Shown: positions 1-6,002, counted from the first letter of the stretch. The stretch is 12,488 nucleotides of DNA from Nitrospinaceae bacterium (GCA_016763735.1 JAESTE010000138.1:1-12488); one strand, 5' to 3'. A program made the numbers and translations. Notes: generated from the sequence alone by a model not told the origin.

Positions 1-57
1 GGGGGCTTGGGTTTTATGGTTGGGGCAAACACGCGACCGTCAAAGACAAAAAAACTT

Positions 58-86
58 CCCCCCTGACAAGGGGGGATTGAGGGGGG
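58..86. repeat. G/C-tract intergenic repeat
   Basis: Six C (58-63) and six G (70-75) form a 6-bp hairpin around the loop TGACAA, followed by a second G tract at 81-86 and a T-rich run. This resembles the C/G-tract intergenic repeats scattered through many bacterial genomes. The preceding 50 bases look like similar low-information spacer. No gene is supported between position 1 and the end of the broken gene at 196. Confidence 0.5.
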
Positions 87-195
87 TTGTTTTTTTACCT
101 ATTACGTTCTTTTTTAGAACAAACTAATTATAACTCGACCGGATTGGTATACACCCAAAAGTTTTTTAGAACATAAGACTTTAAAAATTAAGAAA

Positions 196-1223
196 CTACT
201 TCAAATTACTATTAAAAATTGCTTCTTCTGGGTTTTTAATTGCTGACAATACATTTTCTGCAACTTTATCCATCAACTTACTCCCCCAAAAAGGATCATT
301 ATGGTCATAAATAGATCACCCTAATATGCTGAAGGTCAAAAGGGACATCTCCTTCATTCGAAGAAACCAAAACAACAGGTTTTTTTAAAGCGTGTGCCAT
401 TCCTAATTCATAAAAAACATTAGGATTTCTACTTGTTAATTCAGCAATTAAAACTTTAGAAGAGCTTATTCCAGACCAAACTTGATCCATAATTTTTCCA
501 GTCCCAAAGATTTCATTGTCCGCTCGAATTGGTATTAGGCCAGCTTTTTCAATTGTGGGAGCATAAATCTTATCAGCAGTAAGAACCCAGTGGGTCTGAA
601 AAAGGCATCATTACAAAACAGCTTTCTCCTTCTTTTACATGTGTTGACTTCTCTAGCTTTTTGAAAGATTCCTCGGCTTTTCCATGCATAGATATATCCG
701 CAGAAATATCTACCAATCTATACTTTCCATCTGTTTCGGACATTAGTTCAGCGGTTTTTAAACTATCAAAAAGGATAGACTTAAACTCATCTACCTTTTC
801 AGATGGAATTTTAAACTTCTCCGTTAGGGTGTTATTCAAAAATTGTGAGTCAGGAAGGTTTTCGCCTCGATAATGAGTATATATTTCGGATATTACAGGT
901 GCCTTGAGAACCGCTTCTCTATAACCATTAATTGCATCATGCTTTTCTAAGGGTTTTAAAATTTTGCGCGAAATTTCAGTCAACTCAACTTGCTTTTGGA
1001 CAGGCCTATTTAACAATCCAAACTTAATCGCTGCACTTAACTCCATTTGAAAAGGCCCGGTTAATTTAACACCCGAATATTTTGCGGAATCTGAATCGGA
1101 GCATGCTTTTCCAGCATTTTGTTCCAAAATACTTCTGGGAATTCGGAGGCATTTTTCTAAAGCATATTGCGGGTATGGTGAATTAACTGCAGCTTTCTTG
1201 TTTGTAGCTTTTTTAGTAGACAT
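196..1223 (-). pseudogene. Winged-helix / nucleoside-deoxyribosyltransferase-TIR-like protein, broken by two frameshifts
   Basis: The ATG at 1221-1223 follows a GGGGTGGG Shine-Dalgarno-like stretch. The first frame runs 216 codons to TGA at 573-575. Residues 1-195 are charged and helical and look like one or two winged-helix domains. From residue 201 a new domain begins with CFVMMPF. After GSY, four bases (575-578) occupy the place of one codon. Reading then resumes as DKIYAPTIEKAG and continues through NPNVFYELGMAHAL (the Glu typical of this fold) to RVIY near 311. One extra base at 310 shifts the frame again, giving YDHNDPFWGSKL and a stop at 196-198. Repaired, the protein is about 340 residues. 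The C-terminal half resembles the nucleoside 2-deoxyribosyltransferase/TIR-like superfamily, which is often found in predicted phage-defence proteins. Neither shift lies in a long homopolymer, so decay is favoured over sequencing error, though error is not excluded. Exact family and substrate are not identifiable. Confidence 0.75.
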
Positions 1224-1265
1224 ATTTTCCCACCCCTTTAAATATCAGCTATAACCTGTAAGCCT

Positions 1266-1274
1266 ATTATAACA
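1266..1274 (-). promoter_or_regulatory. Extended -10 promoter candidate for the broken gene
   Basis: Read on the minus strand the bases are TGTTATAAT, a perfect TATAAT with an upstream TG (extended -10). It lies about 45 bases upstream of the ATG of the broken winged-helix gene. No convincing -35 box is seen. The same nonamer occurs before rng. Confidence 0.45.
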
Positions 1275-1392
1275 TTTCCGCATAACAATAAAAAAAAACA
1301 ATAACCCAAGTTAATTCTTGTTCTCTCACTTAATTTCATCGACCATAACGTATTCTATTATTTGAGTTATTAAAGAAATTTTCATCTAAATC

Positions 1393-1429
1393 CCCCTCAC
1401 CTTAATCCTCTCCCTCAAGGGGAGAGGAA
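1393..1429 (+). repeat. 37-bp C/T-rich repeat, copy 1
   Basis: This copy begins CCCCTCACC, contains CCTCTCCC and ends GGGGAGAGGAA, with an internal CTCTCCC/GGGGAGAG hairpin. It is identical over 37 bases to 1913-1949. A divergent inverted copy lies at 1509-1548. Confidence 0.85.
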
Positions 1430-1508
1430 ATATTAAAATAAACCATAAATCATTGCTAGCTTGACGAGTTTAATTAGGGAACCAGTTTGGAATACCTTGA
1501 AAGCTTGG

Positions 1509-1548
1509 CCCCTTCTCCCCTAGAGGGAGAAGGCTGGGATGAGGGGGA
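1509..1548 (-). repeat. C/T-rich repeat, divergent inverted copy
   Basis: Read on the minus strand this begins CCCCCTCATCC and contains CTTCTCCCTCTAGGGGAGAAGG. It shares the CCCCTCA start and the CTCCC/GGGGAG hairpin core with the exact copies at 1393 and 1913, but differs at several positions. It lies just downstream of the DUF559 gene. Confidence 0.7.
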
Positions 1549-1564
1549 ATAAAAATTATTTTCC

Positions 1565-1909
1565 TTAGTCTTCCTGATTCAGGTGCCGCAGGATTTCTTG
1601 AAGAATTGCATCGGTTTCTTTTAAAACTTGATCGTTCCAAAGCCGAATGACTCTATAGCCATGAGACTCTAACCAGACAGTGCGCAGATCATCGGCTTTT
1701 GATGCATCCATATGTTGACCACCGTCTACCTCAACGACCAAACATTTTTCATGGCATATGAAGTCGACAATGTATTTGCCAACAGGTGCTTGACGGCGGA
1801 ACTTAAAGTTTCCAAGTTGTCGGTTTTTCAGGCGGGACCAAAGCTTTACTTCAGAATCGGTTGAATTGTTTCGAAGGTTTCTAGCAAAAAATGTGGAAGT
1901 TTTCTTCAA
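1565..1909 (-). CDS. DUF559-family endonuclease-like protein
   Basis: This is a 114-residue single-domain protein of the DUF559 (PF04480) family, which has a PD-(D/E)XK-like nuclease fold related to very-short-patch-repair endonucleases. Family hallmarks are visible: Glu20 in TDSEVKLW, the FRRQAPVGKYIVDF block with Asp49, and VVEVDGGQH with Glu60 and Asp62 as the likely metal-binding pair. The C-terminal GYRVIRLWNDQVL strand and helix are intact, so the gene appears full length. The start is TTG at 1907-1909. An in-frame stop lies immediately upstream and there is no earlier start. The Shine-Dalgarno sequence AAGGTGAGG lies inside the adjoining repeat copy (1913-1949). The gene is flanked by oppositely oriented repeat copies 3 bases upstream and about 16 bases downstream. 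The substrate and biological role of solo DUF559 proteins are not established. Confidence 0.9.
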   Translation of the reverse strand: MKKTSTFFARNLRNNSTDSEVKLWSRLKNRQLGNFKFRRQAPVGKYIVDFICHEKCLVVEVDGGQHMDASKADDLRTVWLESHGYRVIRLWNDQVLKETDAILQEILRHLNQED

Positions 1910-1912
1910 TTA

Positions 1913-1949
1913 CCCCTCACCTTAATCCTCTCCCTCAAGGGGAGAGGAA
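1913..1949 (+). repeat. 37-bp C/T-rich repeat, copy 2 (carries the DUF559 RBS)
   Basis: Identical over 37 bases to 1393-1429. On the minus strand its last 11 bases (1913-1923) read AAGGTGAGGGG, a good Shine-Dalgarno sequence. It is followed by TAA and then the TTG start of the DUF559 gene, so the repeat and the translation signal coincide. Confidence 0.85.
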
Positions 1950-2039
1950 TTATTGAAAAAGGTCACAAACAACTCTAGAAGCTTATAGACTCCGTTTCGC
2001 TACCAAACGTCCCGACCTATAGCCTCCCACGCTAGTGGG

Positions 2040-2387
2040 TTACATTTTGCTTCCTTCATCCATGCGTTTCTGTTCCATTTCTTTCATTTTCATAGCTTCT
2101 TCTTTCATGCTACTGCCTTCTTCTTTCATGTGGTTCTCTTCATGCTCGTATTTACCGTACTTCTTTTCATAATGTTCTTTGGAATGATCTCCGCCATGCT
2201 CTTCTTTATATTCATGAGCCATCGCACGGGATTTGCGATCCATTTCCATAGCTGATCCGCCGCTACCTTCTTCATACATACCGTGGTCACCCTTTTCGCC
2301 TTCATGTTCACCTTCATGGGCCAGAGCGGTTGAAGCAAACAACATTCCCATCAGGATCAATGGAATCGCAATAAACATCTTTTTCAT
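2040..2387 (-). CDS. Secreted His/Met/Glu-rich small protein, putative metal binding
   Basis: This 115-residue protein has a classical signal peptide: Lys-Lys, a hydrophobic core to about residue 20, then ALA before HEGEH, giving predicted cleavage after residue 23. The mature part, about 92 residues, is strongly biased. It has about 21 Glu, 11 Met and 9 His, is rich in Lys, and lacks Cys. It should be extended or helical and soluble in the periplasm or outside the cell. The His and Met density suggests binding of copper or another transition metal, but there is no defined domain and this is inference. The start follows GGAG at a good distance and has a TTGACA-type promoter upstream (2424-2453). 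It is a single-gene unit, with the repeat-rich island downstream and the pteridine reductase upstream on the same strand but well separated. I do not recognise a named family. Confidence 0.85.
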   Translation of the reverse strand: MKKMFIAIPLILMGMLFASTALAHEGEHEGEKGDHGMYEEGSGGSAMEMDRKSRAMAHEYKEEHGGDHSKEHYEKKYGKYEHEENHMKEEGSSMKEEAMKMKEMEQKRMDEGSKM

Positions 2388-2423
2388 TTTTATCTCCGTT
2401 TTATATTTCTTGGAAAAACTTAT

Positions 2424-2453
2424 TAATAAGAGTACCCGTTTTTATTTTGTCAA
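2424..2453 (-). promoter_or_regulatory. Sigma-70-type promoter of the His/Met-rich protein gene
   Basis: On the minus strand a perfect -35 TTGACA (2448-2453) is followed after 18 bases by TTATTA (2424-2429). It lies about 37 bases upstream of the ATG at 2387, and GGAG lies between. Confidence 0.55.
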
Positions 2454-2603
2454 AGAAACTAAATAATCTTTACAGCAAGGCAAGCCTTGCATCCAATATG
2501 TCAGGACTTCAAAGAGAAAGCTTTGCCTTTTTCTGCTTCTGGATTGGCATTTTACCCATTTCTAGAAGCGCAAAATCATCCGATCAAACAAATTCGTATC
2601 GAC

Positions 2604-3314
2604 CTATTGCCAGCGGAGGCTCTCCGCTCCGTCGACGAACAGGGTGTCCCCATTTACGAATTGATTTTCCATTAAATAGTCGAGAGCCTGAAGAAGGTTT
2701 TCCATTTTCCCATGAGTACGGGTGGGTACTTTTTTAGCGGCTTTTTCCAGATAGTCTGGCGACCCCCCTTGAGGTGGCAGGATGAGCCCCGGCGCGATGC
2801 CGTTTACACGAACGGTTTCTCCCCATTCCACTGCGGCCAGTTCGGTTAAATGTTTTAGTCCGACTTTACTAACGGAGTAAGCGCCGAAAGTGGAGATATG
2901 TTTACGCACCCGCTCATCGAGAATGTTGACGATCATCCCTTTATTGATACTTCGTTTGAAGTCACGCATCAACAGGTAGGGAGACATCAGATTCAATTGC
3001 AGGGTATCGGTCAGGGTTTCCTTTTGAGTTTCTTCCAAGTTTTCCTGAATGAAGTTTGCCGCAGAGTTTATGAGGAGTTCTACATCATCGAAGTCAGCAA
3101 GAACTTTTTCAATGAATCCTTCTGCTTCTTCTAGGTTGGAGAAATCACAAGGGTAGCTTCGACACTGAACGCCCTGCGCTTTGATTTCTTCAATCACCGC
3201 AGAGGGCACTGACTTGTGGTGATGCAGGGCAATGTTGAATCCTTTCCCTGCAAGGTGTAGGGCCATGGCCTTTCCGATACGGATGGCACCGCCTGTTACG
3301 ATTGCTGTTGGCAT
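2604..3314 (-). CDS. FolM/PTR1-type pteridine reductase (short-chain dehydrogenase)
   Basis: This 236-residue classical SDR has the expected length for FolM (about 240). The Rossmann glycine motif is TGGAIRIG (residues 7-14), with Arg12 as in pteridine reductases. HHHKS (31-35) matches the HYHRS-type NADPH-selective loop of PTR1. NSAANF (83-88) replaces the usual NNAG. The active site shows Asn108, Asp133, Tyr146 and Lys150. The Asp-Tyr spacing of 13 and an Asp where most SDRs have Ser are diagnostic of PTR1/FolM rather than ordinary SDRs. VNGIAPGLILPP (170-181) follows. Likely reaction: NADPH-dependent reduction of dihydropteridines such as dihydrofolate or dihydromonapterin in the cytoplasm. 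The start has AGGGAA 6 bases upstream. It is divergent from moaB with a 136-base gap. The exact substrate cannot be fixed from sequence. Confidence 0.88.
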   Translation of the reverse strand: MPTAIVTGGAIRIGKAMALHLAGKGFNIALHHHKSVPSAVIEEIKAQGVQCRSYPCDFSNLEEAEGFIEKVLADFDDVELLINSAANFIQENLEETQKETLTDTLQLNLMSPYLLMRDFKRSINKGMIVNILDERVRKHISTFGAYSVSKVGLKHLTELAAVEWGETVRVNGIAPGLILPPQGGSPDYLEKAAKKVPTRTHGKMENLLQALDYLMENQFVNGDTLFVDGAESLRWQ

Positions 3315-3450
3315 TTTTGTTCCCTGTTTGGCTTATGCTATACTTGGTAAAGGAAACATTTAACTTCAAAATTCTTATTAAATCCACCTAAATTCAGAGT
3401 ACTTTTTGAACGGATTCTGCGGGTATTTTTTGTGAACAGGAGATCAGGTT

Positions 3451-3963
3451 GTGAGTGAAAAAAAATGTGTGAATATTGCAGTGTTAACCGTATCTGATAC
3501 AAGAACGGAAGCCGATGACAAATCGGGTCAAGTGCTGGTAGATCGGATAAAAGATGCCGGACACCATCTGGCCGATAAAAAGATTATCAAGGATGAGAAA
3601 GATCTACTTCAAGTACAGTTAAAGAAATGGATCGCCAGTCCGGACGTAGATGTTGTGATTGCCACAGGCGGAACCGGTGTCACCGGCCGCGACATAACGC
3701 CAGAAGCCTTCGAAGAATTGTATGACAAAGCCATTCCTGGATTTGGCGAGTTGTTTCGTATGCTCAGCTACCAGAGCATCAAAACATCTGCACTACAATC
3801 ACGTTGTACCGCGGGTGTGACCAACGGCACTTTTCTGTTCGCGTTGCCGGGTTCTACAGGGGCCTGCAAGGATGGATGGGACCAGATCCTTATCCACCAA
3901 CTCGATAGCACGCACAGGCCCTGCAATCTGGTAGAGTTGATGCCCCGCCTTTTGGAAAAATAG
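3451..3963 (+). CDS. moaB: Molybdenum cofactor biosynthesis protein MoaB
   Basis: This 170-residue protein has the length of E. coli MoaB. It belongs to the MoaB/Mog fold that binds molybdopterin and, in organisms without MogA, adenylylates it before metal insertion. Motifs visible: SDTRT (15-19), the GGTG loop with TGRD and TPEAF (73-87), GFGELFRMLSY (97-107), LQSRCTAGV (115-123) and PGSTGAC (133-139), with a C-terminal RPCN. The latter half matches the MoaB branch better than MogA. The start is GTG with AGGAG 8 bases upstream. It sits alone between a divergent pteridine reductase and the downstream rRNA-modification gene. Molybdopterin is itself a pterin, but a functional link to the neighbouring pteridine reductase is only suggestive. 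Moco would serve enzymes such as nitrite oxidoreductase or nitrate reductase encoded elsewhere. Confidence 0.92.
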   Translation: MSEKKCVNIAVLTVSDTRTEADDKSGQVLVDRIKDAGHHLADKKIIKDEKDLLQVQLKKWIASPDVDVVIATGGTGVTGRDITPEAFEELYDKAIPGFGELFRMLSYQSIKTSALQSRCTAGVTNGTFLFALPGSTGACKDGWDQILIHQLDSTHRPCNLVELMPRLLEK

Positions 3964-4086
3964 CCACCACTCGGCGTGGAGCCAATAAGTCAGCACTTTT
4001 AATAGCAAACTATCATCGTTTCGCTTCTCTATTAAGGCTTTGCTAATTTGCTTCCCCCCATTAGAGGAAGAGAGCAGGAAAATACC

Positions 4087-5004
4087 ATGCAACACTATGA
4101 GTTTGAGGTCGATGAAACTTCGAGTAAAAAACGCCTCGATGTTTTTCTATCTGAGAATCTGCAGGAAATCAGCCGCTCGCGATTAAAAAAGCTGATTGTT
4201 GAAAATCGTGTAACGGTGAACGAAAAATCGCGTCCAGCAGGATATAAGATGCGACTCGGAGAAAGAGTTGAGTTGCAACTACCGCCTCTTGAAACTCTTG
4301 ATGCCACTTCTGAAAACATTCCTTTAGACATTATTTTTGAAGACGAGCATATGTTAGCGGTAAACAAGCCCGCAGGCATGGTGGTGCACCCGGCACCGGG
4401 CCATTCTGCAGGGACTCTCGTCAATGCCCTGCTCTACCATTGTGAGGACCTGTCCGGAATTGGCGGGGTGGAAAGGCCGGGAATTGTTCACCGGCTGGAT
4501 AAGGAAACATCGGGACTGATGCTAGTCGCAAAATCTGAAACTGCGCATAAAATTCTCGCGATGCAGTTTCAGAATCGCGAAATAAAAAAAGAATATCTAG
4601 CCTTTGTAAAAGGCAATGTGAAAAATGATAAAGGTTTAATCGACTCACCCGTAGGCAGACATAAAACACAACGTAAAAAAATGGGTACGGGAGGGAACCA
4701 CAGTCGTCCAGCATGCACTCATTATGAAGTTTTACAACGCTGTAAAAACTGGACCTATTTAAAGCTCCGCCCTGAAACCGGCAGAACTCATCAGATTAGA
4801 GTCCATTTGGCATCTCTTCATCACCCGGTTATAGGCGACAAGCTTTATGGCGGCAAAAACCCCAATACGGGCACGCTCAAAATGGACAGACAGGCCCTTC
4901 ACGCCAGTCATCTCGAATTAAATCATCCCGTTTCAGGAGTTTCGCTTACTTTTTCTACCAACCTTCCTATTGATATGGAAAACTTCCTACAATCTCATAA
5001 ATAG
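4087..5004 (+). CDS. rluD: Ribosomal large-subunit pseudouridine synthase, RluD type
   Basis: This 305-residue RluA-family enzyme converts specific uridines of 23S rRNA helix 69 to pseudouridine, if it is RluD as inferred. An N-terminal S4 RNA-binding domain (about 14-65, KKRLDVFLSE to GERVELQLP) precedes the catalytic domain. Its motif GIVHRLDKETSG contains the catalytic Asp138. NKPAGMVVHP (93-102), LKLRPETGRTHQIRVHLA and GDKLYGG are further family blocks. The ATG at 4087 is chosen because AGGA lies about 7 bases upstream and the S4 domain begins directly. A TTG at 4048 in the same frame would add 13 residues of no family character. moaB ends 123 bases upstream. A short CTTCC/GGAAG inverted repeat (4051-4070) lies just before the ribosome binding site. 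RluC or another RluA paralogue remains possible. Confidence 0.9.
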   Translation: MQHYEFEVDETSSKKRLDVFLSENLQEISRSRLKKLIVENRVTVNEKSRPAGYKMRLGERVELQLPPLETLDATSENIPLDIIFEDEHMLAVNKPAGMVVHPAPGHSAGTLVNALLYHCEDLSGIGGVERPGIVHRLDKETSGLMLVAKSETAHKILAMQFQNREIKKEYLAFVKGNVKNDKGLIDSPVGRHKTQRKKMGTGGNHSRPACTHYEVLQRCKNWTYLKLRPETGRTHQIRVHLASLHHPVIGDKLYGGKNPNTGTLKMDRQALHASHLELNHPVSGVSLTFSTNLPIDMENFLQSHK

Positions 5005-5027
5005 TTTGAAGCGCAAAGACTTTGACG

Positions 5028-5072
5028 GCTCTTTACTCTAAAAGTAAATCTTTTGCCAGTTCAATAAAGAGC
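5028..5072. repeat. 8-bp inverted repeat after rluD
   Basis: GCTCTTTA (5028-5035) and TAAAGAGC (5065-5072) are perfectly complementary across a 29-base AT-rich loop, 24 bases after the rluD stop. This could fold in the rluD 3' end, but no T tract follows directly, so a terminator role is uncertain. Confidence 0.35.
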
Positions 5073-5256
5073 AAATAAACAAGTCTTAACAAAATTTCAA
5101 ATTGTGAATAACTTGTGAGTAAACTCCACTTCGTCCTGCTGGCTAAAAAATTGAATTTGAGAATGATAAAAACTGGTCATCTCAAAACACCCATAACATG
5201 CCTATTTTAAATGACTTGTAAAATTTATTCCCATCTGTCATTTATTTATTGACAGC

Positions 5257-5496
5257 TCATACGAGATTAAACAGTTTTCCACATTTTTTTTGTAATAGTG
5301 CACCCCGCTGATTATACCGAGAATTAAAGGCTAAAATTGGTATCAAATTCTTGGCAGCCGGATATCCACTAAACTCGCCAGTCAAAAAACCCTGCATTTT
5401 TTGAAAACATATTCTTTCCATATCAGGGCCTAAAATCAGCATTAAAGGCCCATCGGAATTTTGACGCAGAGTATTTTCGCGACGTATAAAGGCCAC
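5257..5496 (-). CDS. Hypothetical 79-residue ORF, unrecognised
   Basis: The frame from GTG at 5494-5496 to TGA at 5257 encodes a protein with a plausible amino-acid mix (LILGPDMERICFQKMQGF, then IPILAFNSRYNQRGALLQ). It stays open 12 codons further upstream to a TAG. No Shine-Dalgarno sequence precedes the GTG or the internal ATGs. I recognise no family. It could be a remnant of a larger gene, a real small gene, or chance. The inverted-repeat segment 5551-5637 lies immediately upstream on its strand. Confidence 0.3.
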   Translation of the reverse strand: MAFIRRENTLRQNSDGPLMLILGPDMERICFQKMQGFLTGEFSGYPAAKNLIPILAFNSRYNQRGALLQKKCGKLFNLV

Positions 5497-5550
5497 CGCA
5501 ATTCTGCATTTATTTGCAAAGGATTCACTCTAGATAAGGGGAGTTCTCGC

Positions 5551-5637
5551 CCCCCTCTGCATTTCAAGTCTAAAACTAGAGCTTTTCAGCCGTATTGATG
5601 CGGATAGCCTTGTCCCACAAGGCATTGAGAGAGGGGG
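5551..5637. other. Nested-hairpin segment, possible structured RNA or palindromic element
   Basis: An outer stem CCCCCTCT (5551-5558) pairs with AGAGGGGG (5630-5637). Inside are a hairpin AAGTCTA/TAGAGCTT with one bulged base around loop AAAC (about 5566-5584), and a perfect 7-bp hairpin GCCTTGT-CCC-ACAAGGC (5607-5623). CCG/CGG around 5590-5603 could add a further short stem. The arrangement is a closed multi-branch fold. I do not match it to a known RNA family, and it could equally be the end of a decayed mobile element. Confidence 0.35.
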
Positions 5638-5651
5638 TAGTGGTGCAAATT

Positions 5652-5687
5652 CTTTTCCACAAAAATTGTTAATAACCTGTGGAAAAG
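5652..5687. repeat. 10-bp inverted repeat with DnaA-box-like nonamers
   Basis: CTTTTCCACA (5652-5661) and TGTGGAAAAG (5678-5687) are perfectly complementary across a 16-base AT-rich centre containing GTTAATAAC. Each arm contains TTTTCCACA, one mismatch from the DnaA consensus TTATNCACA. It could be a DnaA site pair, an operator for another dimeric regulator, or a simple hairpin. Confidence 0.45.
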
Positions 5688-5888
5688 TTTGGGAGTGGTT
5701 GGATTAGCGAGGGTCTATTAAGGCTTTCAGGTCTCCCGATTAAAAAGTATGCAAAACAAAAAACCATTGATTAATATACGGTTAGAGGTGAGGAAAAAGA
5801 CCGAGATCCTTAAAGCAAAATGGCATCGCTAAACCATTTACCTCTAGGAAAACCACCTACTCAAAAAGCAGAATATCACCAAGTCTGG

Positions 5889-5918
5889 ATCGCCACACTC
5901 CCTACGGTCGTTCGCGAT
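5889..5918. repeat. Short hairpin repeat, ATCGC...GCGAT
   Basis: ATCGC (5889-5893) and GCGAT (5914-5918) bracket CACACTCCCTACGGTCGTT. The wording closely resembles the short palindromic intergenic repeats (GCCACGCTCC...GGTCGCTCGC type) common in environmental bacterial genomes. Only one copy is seen here. Confidence 0.35.
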
Positions 5919-6002
5919 AACATACCGAGTGGCTCGTCACTAATATGCTCTCAAATCGCTGTATCACTATTTAGGCATTGATCTTTAGAGTCCAGCGTCA
6001 CG

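Larger units (their letters stand above)
1224..1564. other. Intergenic region with promoter and repeats
   Basis: This 341-base stretch contains no credible gene. It holds the promoter candidate at 1266-1274, an A-rich run near 1290, and two copies of a C/T-rich repeat in opposite orientations (1393-1429 and 1509-1548), which together could form a large imperfect stem. The latter copy ends 16 bases from the stop of the DUF559 gene. Confidence 0.5.
5005..6002. other. Gene-poor 1-kb region rich in inverted repeats
   Basis: Between rluD and the YchJ-type gene there is no confidently recognised gene. The region is AT-rich at its left end and contains the inverted repeat 5028-5072, a TTATTCACA nonamer (5103-5111, minus), TTTTCCACA nonamers at 5275-5283 and 5653-5661, and one at 5678-5686 on the minus strand. 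It also holds a nested-hairpin segment at 5551-5637, a hairpin repeat at 5889-5918 and one weak minus-strand ORF (5257-5496). It may be a replication-related, structured-RNA or decayed mobile-element segment. None of these is proven. Confidence 0.5.

Noticed and set aside
1..63. Open frame at the window edge ending at TGA 64-66
   Set aside because: Only 21 codons, running straight into the G/C-tract repeat; it reads like repeat-derived spacer and cannot be judged without upstream sequence.
305..600. Programmed ribosomal frameshifting in the winged-helix gene
   Set aside because: No slippery heptamer or supporting structure is seen at either joint, and two separate shifts in one gene fit decay or error better.
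1393..1949. CRISPR array from 37-base repeats
   Set aside because: Only two exact copies, 520 bases apart, with a gene and an inverted copy between them; no regular spacers and no cas genes.
2026..2039. CCCAC/GTGGG hairpin as a terminator for the His/Met-rich gene
   Set aside because: Only 5 bp and no T tract follows on the minus strand.
4048..4086. Longer rluD start at TTG 4048
   Set aside because: No ribosome binding site fits, and the added residues have no family character; ATG 4087 has AGGA at good spacing.
4028..5727. Shared 14-mer TCTATTAAGGCTTT at 4028-4041 and 5714-5727
   Set aside because: A match of this length is not surprising by chance in a window of this size, and the flanks do not match.
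5005..6002. Firm call of a replication origin
   Set aside because: The nonamers are sparse and mostly one mismatch from consensus, no dnaA, dnaN or similar gene is present, and skew cannot be assessed in this window.
5005..6002. Intact insertion sequence
   Set aside because: No transposase domain and no matching pair of terminal inverted repeats around an ORF were found.
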